Below are positions 22,861-34,976 of a stretch of 64,000 nt of DNA, one piece after another; position 1 is the first letter of the stretch; each line of letters starts with the position of its first letter. Source of the stretch: Nephrocerus scutellatus (Eukaryota; Arthropoda; Insecta; Diptera; Pipunculidae); assembly GCA_947095585.1 (NCBI GenBank), contig OX352762.1, positions 32,030,669 to 32,094,668 on the forward strand. The letters are read 5' to 3'. The position numbers were made by a program, and so were the translations under genes. The notes under the pieces were generated by a model. That model worked only from the letters and a program-made list of their open reading frames with translations, searched no databases and was not told the DNA's origin.

Positions 22861-24606
22861 CATTCAATCAATTTAATATTTAATTGCTTAAGGAAAGCAA
22901 ATCTAAAAATTCAATTAGATAAATCAGAATTTCTAAAGAAAGAAACAGAATTTCTTGGACACATTGTGACACAAAACGGAATAAAACCAAATCCAAAAAA
23001 AATAGAATGCGTAAATAAATTTCCAATACCCAAAACTACGAAACAAATTAAACAATTTTTAGGACTAACGGGTTATTACAGAAAATTCATTAAAGACTAT
23101 TCATTAATAGCAAAGCCAATGACATTATTCTTAAAAAAGAATGCTAAATTAGACATTTCAAATATAAAATATCAAGAAAGTTTTAACACTCTTAAAAAAT
23201 TATTAATAAATGATCCAATATTAAGTTATCCCGATTTCAATAAAAATTTTACCCTTACAACAGATGCTAGTAATTATGCTTTAGGAGCAATACTTTCTCA
23301 AAATAATCATCCGATATGTTACGCTAGCAGAACATTAAATGAACATGAAATAAATTACAGCACCATTGAAAAAGAACTATTAGCAATCGTCTGGTCAACA
23401 AAATATTTTAGACCATATCTTTTTGGACGTAAATTTACAATCGAAACCGATCATAAACCTTTAACTTGGCTTTTCTCAATCAAAGAACCAAATTCAAAAC
23501 TAGTAAGATGGAGACTAAAACTATCCGAATTTGATTATGAAATCACATATAAAAAAGGAACCAAAAATAAAAATGCAGATGCACTCTCCCGAATAGAAAT
23601 AAATCTTACAGAAAGAAATGAAGAAGAATTATTTGAAATCATTAAAAATGAACATCTCAGAAATAACCACAGAGGAATCATAGAAGTATACAAAGAACTA
23701 TTCTTAAAATTTTATCATCCAAAGTTCAATATTAGAATAACCCAATTTATCAACAATTGCGAAATATGTAATTTAGAAAAATATGATCGAAATCCAATTA
23801 AAAATAAATATCAACTAACGGAAACCCCTTCAGCACCAAACGAAATTATTCATGCAGACGTTTTCTATTCACTTGAAAAACAACTCTTTGTCACGTTCAT
23901 AGATAAATTCAGCAAATTCGCTCAAGCAATAAAAATCACAGCAAGAACATGGACAGAATTTAAAAGAAGCATTCTAACGTTAATCGCTGCTATTGGACCA
24001 ATAAATAAATTAATTGTAGATAACGAGCTAGGATTTAAAGCTCTTCCACTTAAAGAATTTTTACAAAACGAAAACATAGAAATTCATTATACCTCAAATT
24101 ATAACCACACATCCAATTCAGATGTAGAAAGACTACATAACACAATCAATGAACACATTAGATTATTAAGGCATGATCCAAACACAAATAATAATACTGT
24201 TGAAGAAAAGATATTAAAAATTATAAATTATTATAACAATACCATACATTCAACTACTGATAAAAAACCAATCGATTTTAAAAATGGAAAAATACATAAC
24301 AACGAATATGATTCTATTAAAGATAAAATAATCAAGAAAAAACAAACTTCCATAAATAAATTAAATAAAAAAAGAGAAGATTTAGAAATACAACCAGGAA
24401 CTACTTTCATTAAAGAAACACGCGGTGGAAAAAATCACACGAAATTCAGAAAACTTGATGCAGAAAAAATAGACGAAAATCATATAATCGATAAACGAAA
24501 TAATTTAAAATATTATAAATCACACATCAAACGGAAAAAGAAATATCAAAACTACAATTCACCAACAATTAAAACAAAAGGAAAAACACATAAAAGTAAC
24601 TCATAA
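22861..24606 (+). pseudogene. pol: Errantivirus pol, 3' part (RT thumb, RNase H, integrase)
   Basis: It continues the pol frame after the mariner for 582 codons. It has reverse transcriptase connection (FLGLTGYYRKF), RNase H (TTDASNYALGA, IEKELLAIVW, ETDHKPL), and integrase with an HHCC-type zinc region (HLRNNH and CEIC) and a D,D(35)E core (HADVF, VDNE, SDVERLHN). The C-terminal tail is Lys/Asn-rich. No internal stop is visible, so this half is undamaged; only the insertion separates it from the first half. Confidence 0.92.
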
Positions 24607-25605
24607 ACTAAATAAAAAGGACATTACTAAGATAGAAAAAGAAATAAATTACATAGAACATATTTATCAAATTAATTATGACATCAATCTTTTCCGACAT
24701 CACATAGACGACATAGAACAAATTATTCTAACAAGCAAACTTGGTATACTTACAAGAAATATTTTAACAGAAAAGGAACTAAAACTAGCTAAAAATATCC
24801 AAGGACTTAAAGACACAAAAATAGCCGTAATATTCGAATATGAACTTATTATAATAATCCTCTTAATACCCGAATATTCTAACTCCTCATATTCCACTAT
24901 TATCATTGAACCAATGCCAAACAAAAACAATAAAACCATATCATTAAACGAAAGCACCTTTATAATAGATCAAAATAATAATATATATGATAAAAATGTA
25001 AAAGATAAGTTAGAGAAAAACTTAAAAAACAACTGTACTACAAATATTATTAAATTTGAAAAAGCCTATTGCAAAATGAAAAATTTTACAGAGGAAGAAA
25101 TTAAAGAAATAATCCCAGGAATTGTAGTAACGAAAAATATTTCTAAAATAATTCTAAAATCAAACATAACTGTAATCAATTAAAAATAGATATATATGGA
25201 AGCAAAATAATTAAATTCGAAAACTGTAATATAGAAATCGAAAATAAAACATATATAAATTCATATTTTAAAATAAAAGATGATATCATTCTTCCATACT
25301 TTATATCAGAAGTAATAGAAAATAAAAGTATCGAAATAATCAAATTAGAAGATTTTCATATCGAAAAAATAGAAAACAATAGAAAACATATTGAAGAAAT
25401 TACTATAAAAACTAAAGAACAAACCTATTTTCATACATCTTATATATCCATAATTTTCATACTAATAATCATATTATCAATTTATAAACTTTTAAAATAT
25501 AAGAAAATATCAATATGTAAAGCTACTACTTCGTCGGAGCCTCAGGCTAGCGGTGGGGGTGTTAACATAGAGAATATCCCACTACAGGCACCCGTTATAA
25601 TATAG
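24510..25605 (+). pseudogene. env: Errantivirus env remnant
   Basis: A frame +1 to pol is open from about 24510 to 25185 and encodes the C-terminal part of a baculovirus-F-like insect retroelement envelope. After a frameshift near 25165 the homology continues in another frame to a stop at 25603-25605, inside the 3' LTR. A hydrophobic membrane anchor (SYISIIFILIIILSIY) and basic tail lie near 25440-25510. Signal peptide, surface subunit and the furin-type cleavage site are not seen, so the N-terminal half is deleted. The copy cannot give a functional envelope. Confidence 0.75.
25551..25559 (+). other. Polypurine tract
   Basis: A purine-rich GGTGGGGG immediately before the 3' LTR start, the expected plus-strand priming site. 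It is short and has one T, and is embedded in the env frame. Confidence 0.55.
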
Positions 25606-26255
25606 AAATACTGAATAACAATATAAGATATTCACAGTATGTAATCACATAATCACATAGAATAAGAATAATGTAAATGCGATCCAACTTCATATCTTGT
25701 TTACCAATTTCACAACATGATGAAATCATCTTGTTTACTACTTTAACATTCAAGGCCAATCTTATATCACAATACGAATTTTGTCAACATGTTTACCATC
25801 TTCAATTCAAGGCCAATCAATGATCAAAACGCCAGATGGTCAATTACGACGAATTTAGATATCTATTCAAAACATGCTAGAACATGAAAACAACCTTATC
25901 TCAAATCAGATCTAAGACAATAACATGTTTACGTCCTCAAAGACGAAAACAAGTTCAAAGTCCAAAACTATTTCACAACACAAGTTGGATCACATAACAA
26001 AATAAGTATATAGAAATAAGTATAAAAGCAGAAGCATTCAGTATTCATAATTATTAAGTATCCAACATTCATTCAGTATTGTTTAACGGATTGTATTATT
26101 AACACTTCCATTCTACAAATTTATACACAGTGATACAGGATATAGAATCATTCAATAAAGATATTGTCTTAAATAATTTTCTTGTGACTTGTAATATTAT
26201 TTTAATAAAGAAAGATCTTTTTTAAAATTTACTAAGTTACATTGAAAACATAATT
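25560..26255 (+). repeat. Errantivirus 3' LTR
   Basis: 696 bp that read the same as 17784-18479, including TATA, initiator and AATAAA. It is followed by GCTAAC, the repeat of the 5' flank. Confidence 0.93.
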
Positions 26256-26256
26256 G

Positions 26257-26990
26257 CTAACCTGTGTCTTCACCCATCTCATATACTCTTATCCCCTATA
26301 TCATAAATAACCTCCCAAATCATGCATCTAACTGGTACACAGACCGATCTAAAACAAGCTCAGGAACAGGGGCAGGGGTATTCGGACCCAGAATCACATT
26401 ACTAATACCCATAGGGAAATCCCCAACCATTTTCCAGGCAGAAACAATAGCATTAAAAGCCTGTACATTAGAATGCATAAAGAGAAAATATAGAAGAACC
26501 GATTTCTATATGATCTCCGATAGCCAGGCCACTCTGCTAGCGCTAAAAGGCCCAGTTTTCAATTTAAGAACAACGTGAAGCTGCTACTAAACGAACTGGC
26601 CAAATCCAACAAGGTCATCCTGATTCAGGCATTAATGTGAACGAGGCGGAATAGAGCTTCGCTGGTCCCGAGATTGGCATTGCCTACAGCAAGAGCCACA
26701 TCAAAAACAAGATAAAAGTGTGAGCAAAGAACGCCATCGAGGCTGAATGGGAATCATCTACTACGATGAAACAAACCAAAAAGCTTCTCAAATACAACAT
26801 TAAAAACCTGTTCTCACCCGAAAAAGACTTCAATACCACAAGGCTCACATAGACATTTGGGATGCACAATAGACCTTAAGGTTGCAGTGCACAAGGCTTA
26901 CCAGCCTTAGTTTGGTTGTAAGCCTAGTATAGATCACTATTTTACACTATTATTAAGTACGTATTTTATGTCATACATACCGACGTTGTA
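26257..26990 (+). pseudogene. Non-LTR retrotransposon RNase H remnant
   Basis: About 100 codons (26264-26578) carry the RNase H signature of non-LTR ORF2 proteins: WYTDRSK (family WYTDGSK), FQAETIALKAC and ISDSQATLLAL, supplying the D-E-D catalytic positions. Downstream similarity continues through several frame changes and stops to about 26890, ending in an A-rich AGAAAAATAAAGAAAA stretch. The reverse transcriptase and endonuclease are absent. An I/R1-like clade is likely, because RNase H occurs in those. The errantivirus sits immediately upstream. Confidence 0.75.
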
Positions 26991-27875
26991 AAACTAAAAG
27001 AACAGAAAAGAAAAATAAAGAAAACCAGATATTGTTCAATCAGAAACACAATAGCTATTATTTTGTAACACACCAACAAGTATAGAACCATGGGTATTCC
27101 GACCAGCGAAACACGTTACACTGTTCATCATATTTATCGAACTGGAAATTGTGAAAGAGTTATTTGCCATCATTTGGAAGGACTTCGACTTCGATGAGCT
27201 TCTTAAGACAATTTACTTATAATCTAATACCTGAAAGTTTAAAAAATCTGAAACATTTTTGAAATATAAGAATAATATTGAAAAGTATTTTAAGTCAAAT
27301 ATTAAATTGTATTTTTATGTTTAATTATAGTCAATTTATTTATTATTATTATTGTTTCTTTTATATATTTTATTATATCTTTACTTTTATTACTTTTTAT
27401 GTTATGTTAATGAAGAATATTCTTCAAAGGACAATAAATCCACTGGATTATAAAAAAAAGTAGATATGTAAATATAAGTGTTATTGTGAATGTAAATCTT
27501 ATTTGTGTGTATAATAAGTTATCACCATGGTGTGAAGTCTTGGTTGGACGTCCTTGAAGTCGAATACTATACATTAATAATTACATATTAGTGTATGGTG
27601 TTACGCAGCCACTGCAGAGAGCGCAGAGCATATGCTGTGAAATCTCCACATATTTTTGTCATTAAATCTTGATGCTACAGCTAACACACCATTAACGTTT
27701 TTGAACTGTTTTCGAAAAAGCCCTGTCATATGTTAAAACTTACTTTAGATTTGACTGACATTATCGTTAAAACTAGCAGTTGCACAGAAAAATCACACCA
27801 TTTACGCTAGTTGCAAAAATTCGCAGCCGCTGCGGATCCGCTGCGAAATTTGCTCACACCATTCAGACCTATTTT
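26991..27875. other. Intergenic with a GC-rich hairpin
   Basis: No coding frame. From about 27600 to 27865 GC-rich GCAGC motifs and three ACACCATT copies suggest a degraded MITE: TATGGTGTTACGCAGC at the left and CTGCG..GCTCACACCATT at the right. TTCGCAGC..GCTGCGAA at 27822-27849 can form a hairpin around a CCGCTGCG direct repeat. Confidence 0.35.
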
Positions 27876-28392
27876 TAAATTTTCTATATTAACTTCGCGT
27901 GCACGTGGCTGGCTGGCTGGTGGGCAGAATCTTGTGATCAATTTTTAACAGACTTCCTAAAGTCCGATTTTATTCAAACTTTGCACACATATGTATTTCC
28001 CATGACAATACTTTCTATTCAAATTTGGGGCACCTCGGACCTCGGAGCTCCCATACAAATTTTTTAAAATATTTACCCGATTTTATTCAAATTTTATACG
28101 CATGTGTATCTCCGATGGACAACACTTTCTGTAAAAATTTGGTAGTAATCGGACCCAGGAGTCGGGGGGCACCCATACAAATTTTATGAAAAAAGTACCC
28201 AATTTTCTTCAAATTTTATACGAATGTGTATCTCCGATGGACAACACTTCTTGTAAAAATTTGGAAGTAAAATGGCCCCCGGCTCTCTAACAGAAATTTT
28301 AAAAAATTTACTCGATTTTATTCAAACTGCACATTGTATATTCCCGATTAGAGAATTTACACGAACAATTTTAATTTTTATGGGTTGTTTTA
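27876..28392 (+). mobile_element. Family A copy 7
   Basis: The 5' end carries one substitution (TTTTCTATATTAAC). It has a CTGGCTGGCTGG tract, three to four internal units, and the 3' end CGATTAGAGAATTTACACG plus hairpin and GGGTTGTTTTAT. The next copy starts at the following base pair, giving a direct head-to-tail junction. Confidence 0.7.
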
Positions 28393-28393
28393 T

Positions 28394-29467
28394 TAAATTC
28401 TCTATATTAACTTCGCGTGCCCGTGGCTGGCTGGCTGGCTGGCGGACAGGCACACCAAATCTTGTAATCAATTTTTAACCCACTTCCTTAAGCCCGATTT
28501 TTATTGCACACATGAGTATATCCCATGACAACACTTTCTATTAAAATTTTGGGCCCCTCGGGCCACGGACGCATATATATACGCATGTGTATATATATGG
28601 ACAACACTTCTTATAAAAATTTGGAAGTTATCGGGCCCGGGGTCAGGGGGCAACCATACAAATTTTATAAAAAAAAGTACCCGATTTTCTTTACATTTTA
28701 TACCCATATTTATCAATGGACAATATCTTTTTTTAAAAATTTGGGCGTGATCGGGCAATGGGGTCCAGGGGCACCCATACAAATTTTGTAAAAAAAGTAA
28801 CCGATTTTCTTCAAATTATATATGCACGTGTATCTCAAATGAACAACATATTTTTGTAAAAGTAAAAGTCCGTGGGCAACCATACAAATTTTGTTAAAAA
28901 AAGTAACCGATTTTCTTCAAATTGAATACGCATGTTTGTCTCCGATGGACCTCACTTTCTGTAAAAGTTTGGAAGTGATCGGGCACTGGCGTCGGGGGGC
29001 ACCCATACAAATTTTGTAAAAAAAAGTGTCCGATTGTCTTCGAATTTTAAACGCGAGTGTATCTTCGACGGACAACACTTTTTGTAAAAATTTCGAAGTT
29101 ATCAGGCCCCGGGGTCGGGTGGCACCCATACAAATTTTATAAAAAAAAGTACCCGATTTTCTTTAAATTTTATACGCACGTGTATCAACGATGGACAACA
29201 CTTTTTGTAAAAATTTTGGCGTGATCGGACCCCGGTGTCGGAAGGCCCCATTAAAATTTTAAAAAATGTACCCGATTTTCTTTTAATTGTATACACATGT
29301 GGTTCTCCAATGGAAACACTTTTTGTAAAATTTTTGAAGTGATCAGGATAAAGGGGATCCAAATTTGTTTTTTTAAATGTTACCCGATTTTATACAAACT
29401 TTGCACATTGTGTATCAATTATAGTATTTACACGAAAAACTTTAATTTTTATGGGTTGTTTTTTTTA
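28394..29467 (+). mobile_element. Family A copy 8, six internal units
   Basis: It starts directly at the end of copy 7. Internal units recur near 28651, 28771, 28877, 29001, 29123 and 29246, each with CATACAAATTTT..AAAAAAAGTACCCGATTTTCTT and ATGGACAACACTTT..GATCGGG. It ends with GTATTTACACGAAAAAC, hairpin and GGGTTG plus T-tract. Confidence 0.7.
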
Positions 29468-29597
29468 TTGGATGTAAAAGATCGTGATTCATGAACCAAA
29501 GAATGCAATTTAGTTCTTTTTATTATGTTTCATGATTTTGTAAACTTTTATGAATTTTTCCGAAGAATTTCAAATGAAAGAGAGTAAAGTCCATTAT

Positions 29598-30098
29598 TAA
29601 ATTCTCTATATTAACTTCACTTGCCCGTGGCTGGCTGGCTGGCTGGCTGGCTGGCCAAATCTTGTGATCAATTTTAAACCCACTTCCTACAGCCCGATTT
29701 TATTGAAATTTTGCACACATGCATATCTCCCATGACAACACTTTCTATTAAAATTTGAGACCCCTCGGGCCAAATACAAATATTTTACAAAATTTACCCG
29801 ATTTTTTTTAAATTTTGTACACATGTGTGTCTTCGATCGAAAACACTTTTTGTAAAAATTTGGAGCGATCGGCCCGTTGGGGACCACAATATACAATTTT
29901 TAAATATCGCTATATCGCATCAGATCACGGCAAAGTCTGAGCTCTGTGCTTTGTGAGCAGCGCTGTTCGCTGCTGCTGCGTCATTTGATTTTGATGATTT
30001 TGCCACAAAACGAGCACGCAGTGTGTGTGTGTGTGTGTATATCCCCGATTAGAGAATTTACAAGAAAAATTTGAATTTTTATGGGTTGTTTTTTTTTT
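29598..30098 (+). mobile_element. Family A copy 9
   Basis: 5' end with TTAACTTCACTTGCCCGTGG, five CTGG repeats, two units, the GC-rich module (GATCACGGCAAAGTCTGAGC to CACAAAACGAGCACGC), a GT microsatellite and the standard 3' end. Confidence 0.7.
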
Positions 30099-32177
30099 AA
30101 TTCGAAAGATGGGTTATAGCGTCGTAGGATGCATTACAACTCTTACTTTTACATCTGACTAATATTTTGATAACATGAAAAAAGATCGTGATTTAAATAA
30201 CTCCCAGCGAATATGAAGTGTTTGACCCCAGTTGTGGTTACCTAGTGTTAAATACAGTCCAACTGTTCGACTGCTCGACATTTTATATATAATTTTTTTC
30301 GAGCAATACGGTGAAACATATAACCCACATAGTCAGATGCGCAAAAAATTTGCTAGTTTCACATGCTGCACATACTGCCTCAAATAATTTTCCTTACTTA
30401 TTTCATAGTTTATTTTCGTTTTGGCAATGCTTGTTTCCTTCTTGACAGTTGAATCCATTAAAAGTAAAAAACTGCATAAAATAGATACGCTAAGGTGTTT
30501 GTATATGTGTCTTATATTATAAGGTAGGTAAATGAACGTTAAATTTAATGTCGTTTGTGTGGTATTATGAGAATGTTTACATATTTACTATAAGCTATAT
30601 TTAAAATAAAAAAAAACAAAGGAAGCCAACATTTGCACAGGCTACTCTACTGATGCTGGTAAGAGAGTACATACTGTACTCGTCAAACCAAAAATATAAC
30701 CCAACGAGAGCAATTTTTTCACTTGCAAATGTGTGTAATTAAAAAAAACGCGATCTGCATCGCCAGCAATTTATGCTGCTAATTTTATCGTATTTTGAAA
30801 CTAACTAATATTTAAACATGTGCATTACATGTGCATACACATCTATGTATTCAAAATACTTATATTTAGTTATGTGAACATATTGAACATGTGCTTAAAC
30901 GCGGCGATGACTAATCAATTAGCATATGCATCGGACACCAACATTAGTGCAATGCTTATTTTATTAGCGGATGAGTTTATTTAATGTTAAAATTAAGCAT
31001 AAATGTGGGAAGTGGTATGCACAAAATATTCTGTTAACCTTCAATAATTTTTTGATAGAGAAAACTTGACAACAAGCCCATTTTAGCAAAAATCTCAATA
31101 AAAAAATCAAAAATGTTTATTATATTATTTATTTATGACTTACAGCGCCTTAACACAAATAACATAAGAAACAGCACTTAGCTAACACAGCCTTGTGCTT
31201 GATTGTATGTATACGAAAAATACAGGATGAGAGAAAAACCAAGCTTAGTTTATGGAGCCGATCACAACTTTGTGTGCGCATCTTAAGTCTATGCAAATTT
31301 GCAAATGTTTACGTTCAACATTGCTAATGTAGATTATTATTTTCTACTTGATTTGTGTGTTGTTGATGGCTCATCATTTTAGATGAGACGAGATTTAGAT
31401 GTCATGAAAGAACCAATATTTACTTATTTCTAAAAGATCCTTGTAACTGTTTGCTTTCATTTGAGCATTTTTAATTGACCAAAAAATTATTATGGGGTAT
31501 GAGCATTGAGTTATACTTTAACTGCTAGAGAGGTCGCTGTCGTAGTTGTAGTCGCTCAGTCGCTCTCACTTGAAGTTGCGCGCCGATGTCGTATACTAAT
31601 TCGAAAAATTCGTTCAAATCGAAGTCATACACTTACAAGTATCTTCGAGTGCGTTATGTAACCAGAGTGATGCTGGTATATTTCGCAACTCACTCGTTGT
31701 CAAAAATTGTTCTGTCCTGGAAGCACAAAAATATATGAAATTTTTTAACTATCATTAAAAGTGAATTGTGATTTTTTTGGAAGTTAGTACCAAACAAGAA
31801 ATTTAAATAAGCATGCTAATATCAAATAGTTTATGTAACTAATAAAGTTTTTTTTACATTCTCGAACAATTTTACAATTAACAAAATAAAGAAAACTGAT
31901 TAACTAAAAAAAATTGTATGTTACCTTACAGCATTATAAAAGTTAAATATTATTGCACAACTCATACGACTGAGACCGCGAATTCGACTACGACATATAT
32001 AATGTATAACGTTTGACAGCATGTATGACCGCGGCTACGACTACAACAGCCACCTCATTGGGTCTGTTTTTTTTTATTCAACCCGAGCGAGTAGTGTTTC
32101 TCAAAAATTTTACTATGTACACTGTGTTTTTTATTGTGAACCGTTTACGACACGGTGTATACACACTTTCCTATTTT
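30099..32177. other. Intergenic, no gene seen
   Basis: About 2 kb without recognisable coding frames. TTTATTCAACCCGAGCG near 32080 is matched in reverse complement near 33765 (CTCGGGTTGAATAAAA). Confidence 0.4.
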
Positions 32178-32603
32178 TAAATTCTCTATATTAACTTCGC
32201 GTGCACGTGGCTGGCAGGCTGGCTGGGTGGCTGGGTGGTCAGATTTTCTGATCAATTTTTAACCCACTTCCCAAAGCCCAATTTTATTGAAATTTTGCAC
32301 ACAAGTATATTTCCGGTGACAATACCTTCTATTAATTTCAGAGAGATCGGGCCGCGGGGTCGGGGGCTCCCATACAAATATTTTACAAAATTCACCCGCA
32401 TTTTGTACACATGTGTGTCTTCGATGGAAAACACTTTTTGTAAAAATTTGGAGCGATCGGCCCCTTGGGGACCCGAATATAAAATTTTTAAAAATCGCTA
32501 TATCGCATCAGATCACGGCAAAGTATGAGCTCTGTGCTTTGTGAGCAGCGCTGGTCGCTGCCGCAGCGGCATTTGGTGGATGATTTTGCCACAAAACGAG
32601 TAC

Positions 32604-32640
<37 letters not shown>

Positions 32641-32695
32641 CCCCGATTAGAGAATTTACAAGAAAAATTTTAATTTTTATGGGTTGTTTTTTTTT
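32178..32695 (+). mobile_element. Family A copy 10
   Basis: Full structure: 5' end, CTGGCAGGCTGG tract, two units, GC-rich module ending ACAAAACGAGTACGCAG, a (GT)n run of about 30 bp, then CCCCGATTAGAGAATTTACA, hairpin and T-tract. Very similar to copies 12 and 13. Confidence 0.7.
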
Positions 32696-33208
32696 CAGAT
32701 CATATCATACTATAATGACTGTGTTCTGTGTGCGCTGATGAGTGATGCGTGTAGCCAGCGCTGCTCGAATTAACGATTGAGGTTGTTTTGTTGTTGCGTT
32801 CCAGCAGAGAGCAGAGACCAGTGGCAGAGAGTATAGAGAATTTGTGTTTTGTACAATATTACGAGAACTGGTTACGCACTCAACTGTTTTAGAGCTTAAC
32901 TCAACTCAAAAGAAATAATTTTAGTAGTACTTCGTAGTTCGTACGTCGTACCAACCGCGCGCTGTGGCTGCTATGTTTTCACCAGCAAAGATTTACTTTA
33001 TATTTTAAACATATGTGCATCTCCGATAGACTTTTTGTAAACATTTTTGAGTTTTTGATTTGCATTTTTTCCCATACAAATATTTTTTATACACATGTTC
33101 TCTAATATTAATTTTTACCAAATTAACCCGGTTCAAACTTTGCACACATTATGTATCCCCTATTAGAGAATTTACATGAAAAATTTTAATTTTTATGGGT
33201 TGTTTTTT
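32696..33208 (+). mobile_element. Family A 3' fragment
   Basis: It begins inside a family module (ACTATAATGACTGTGTTCTG, GATTGAGGTTGTTTTGTTG), has divergent interior sequence, then recognisable units from about 33000 and a complete 3' end at 33160-33208 that runs straight into the next copy. Confidence 0.5.
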
Positions 33209-33648
33209 TAAATTCTCTATATTAACTTGGCTTGTCCGTGGCACGTCTGTCTGTCGGTCGGTCGGTCGGTCGTGGAATCTTGCGATAAATTTTTAACACA
33301 CTTACCAAATCCCGATTTTATAAAAAATTTATGAAATTTTGCACACATATGTATTTCCGGAGACAACACTTTCTATTAAAATTTGGGTCCCCCCGGACCT
33401 CAGGGCGAAACTTTTTTGATATTTTTTGATCGAATGGGCTCGAGGGTTGCCCCTATAATTTTTTTAAAAAATAAGCCCAATTTTTTTCAAATTTTAAACA
33501 TATGTGTATCTCCGATGGGCAAAAATTTTGAAGTGAAGGGGCTCTAATATTAATTTTTTCCAAATTAACCCGGTTCATGCTTTGCACACATATATATCTC
33601 CTATTAGAGAATTTACATGAACAATTTTATTCTTTATGGGTTTTTTTA
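33209..33648 (+). mobile_element. Family A copy 11
   Basis: It starts at the T-tract of the preceding fragment (GGGTTGTTTTTTTAAATTCTC). It has a GTCGGTCG tract instead of GGCT, two or three diverged units and the 3' end CTATTAGAGAATTTACATG, then TTTATGGG and a T-run. Confidence 0.65.
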
Positions 33649-34663
33649 TACCCAAATAAATATCAACGAAAGACAGAGTAGAAGCGAATAAAGTTACCCA
33701 GTGTACGTATATTTTTACGCCGTACAACATTTGATCGGTGTACTCCGGGTAACTATTTTACACTCTCGGGTTGAATAAAAGAATAAACCCATTGTGCTGC
33801 AGTACTAAAGTGGTTTTAGAATGGCACTAACTACCACATTTCGTGTTCATTTTTTGGGTTTCCCAACTATCCAGAAATATCGAATCGATCTTATTAAAGA
33901 ATGAAAACGTTTCACTCCCAACAAAATCATTTATATAAAGTGGAAAAAAATATGTAAATATGTCTTGAAACATAAAAGTATTAATAGTAAATCTATTAAA
34001 TGAATTACTTAAGGTATGGAGGCAATAAGATCATGCTGGTTCGCTGATTGAAAAATTAAAAGGGCTATTTTTGTAAAAGCTTTTTTAAAATGAATTTAAT
34101 AATGCAAAATTGCTGGGAGTGGCATTAATCTAACAAGTCTTAAACAGAGGAAAAATATGCATTATACACGTCAACGGATATCTATGCTTTGGGTTTACAC
34201 AGGTACCTTATGTGCAGAAGTGCACTCTGTACATTAATTATCTGCCGAAAATGAATCGTTTAGATTTCCTACAAGACGTCTGAAATAATAATTTACTCGT
34301 AAAGTGTACACATCTTAGGAATAGGGTTAAAATTTGAATACGCATCAACGAGTCACCGCGTAAGTCATGTAGATGTACCTTGTAAGTGTGTTTGTATTGA
34401 TTGGATCTGTGAATAAAAGTTTGAATGCAGAAATACGATTTTTGTGTGCACTGCTTTGAATGTGGAGTATTTAAGAGTGCGCGTGTGATGCATGTGACGG
34501 ATGTGATGGGTATGCCGTGTGTGATGAAGTGTAACGCGTTTGGTTTGTGTGGCTCCTATATTTGGACACACCAGAATCGTACTTGTATCTGTGTTATTTT
34601 AGTTATCACAAGCCAATATTTTCACGTATCAAAGGTAATGAAACTAACTAAATTTTTAATAAT
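33649..34663. other. Intergenic, no gene seen
   Basis: Non-coding. GTTACCCAGTGTAC and GTGTACTCCGGGTAAC around 33696-33755 form an imperfect ~60-bp hairpin next to CTCGGGTTGAATAAAA. Confidence 0.35.
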
Positions 34664-34976
34664 ATTACGAAATTCAAGCTTTCGAGTTCGTAAAAGATTT
34701 TGCAAATAAAACACAACACAAGTTTATTGATTTACAAATAACAACTTTAATAAATAGACAGTGAAAATAATACAAGTTCACAATTTATACTGATGATAAC
34801 TTTAAATGTACACAAAAACACTTATTACTTGTACTTAACAATATTTCGGCAAGCAAGAGCTTTTCAACTGCATTGGTTAAATTCCAATTACCTAATATTT
34901 GCTTTACAGCAAACCCCACCTTTAAAAAACTTCCAATATTATAGACAGAAATATCGAGAAAATACCAGAAAATTGT
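34664..34976 (-). repeat. LTR-like repeat, copy 1 (minus)
   Basis: It aligns by eye along about 315 bp with 56928-57251: TTACGAAATT..GCTTTCGA.TTCGTAAA, GCAAATAAAACACAACACAA, AACTTTAATAAA, CACAAAAACACTTAT, ATAGACAGAAATATCGA. Read on the minus strand it ends ..TTTCGTAA, as an LTR of the TG..CA type would. No internal retroelement sequence adjoins it. Confidence 0.55.

Larger units (their letters stand above)
17784..26255 (+). mobile_element. Ty3/gypsy errantivirus with nested mariner
   Basis: An LTR retrotransposon of the insect gypsy group, about 7.2 kb without the nested mariner. Order: 5' LTR, tRNA primer site, gag, pol (protease, reverse transcriptase, RNase H, integrase), damaged env, polypurine tract, 3' LTR. 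The two LTRs are 696 bp each and look identical by eye, indicating recent insertion. GCTAAC follows the 3' LTR and also precedes the 5' LTR, giving a likely 5-bp duplication (CTAAC). Pol is split by a mariner and env lacks its N-terminal half and carries a frameshift, so this copy is not an autonomous infectious unit. Confidence 0.93.
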
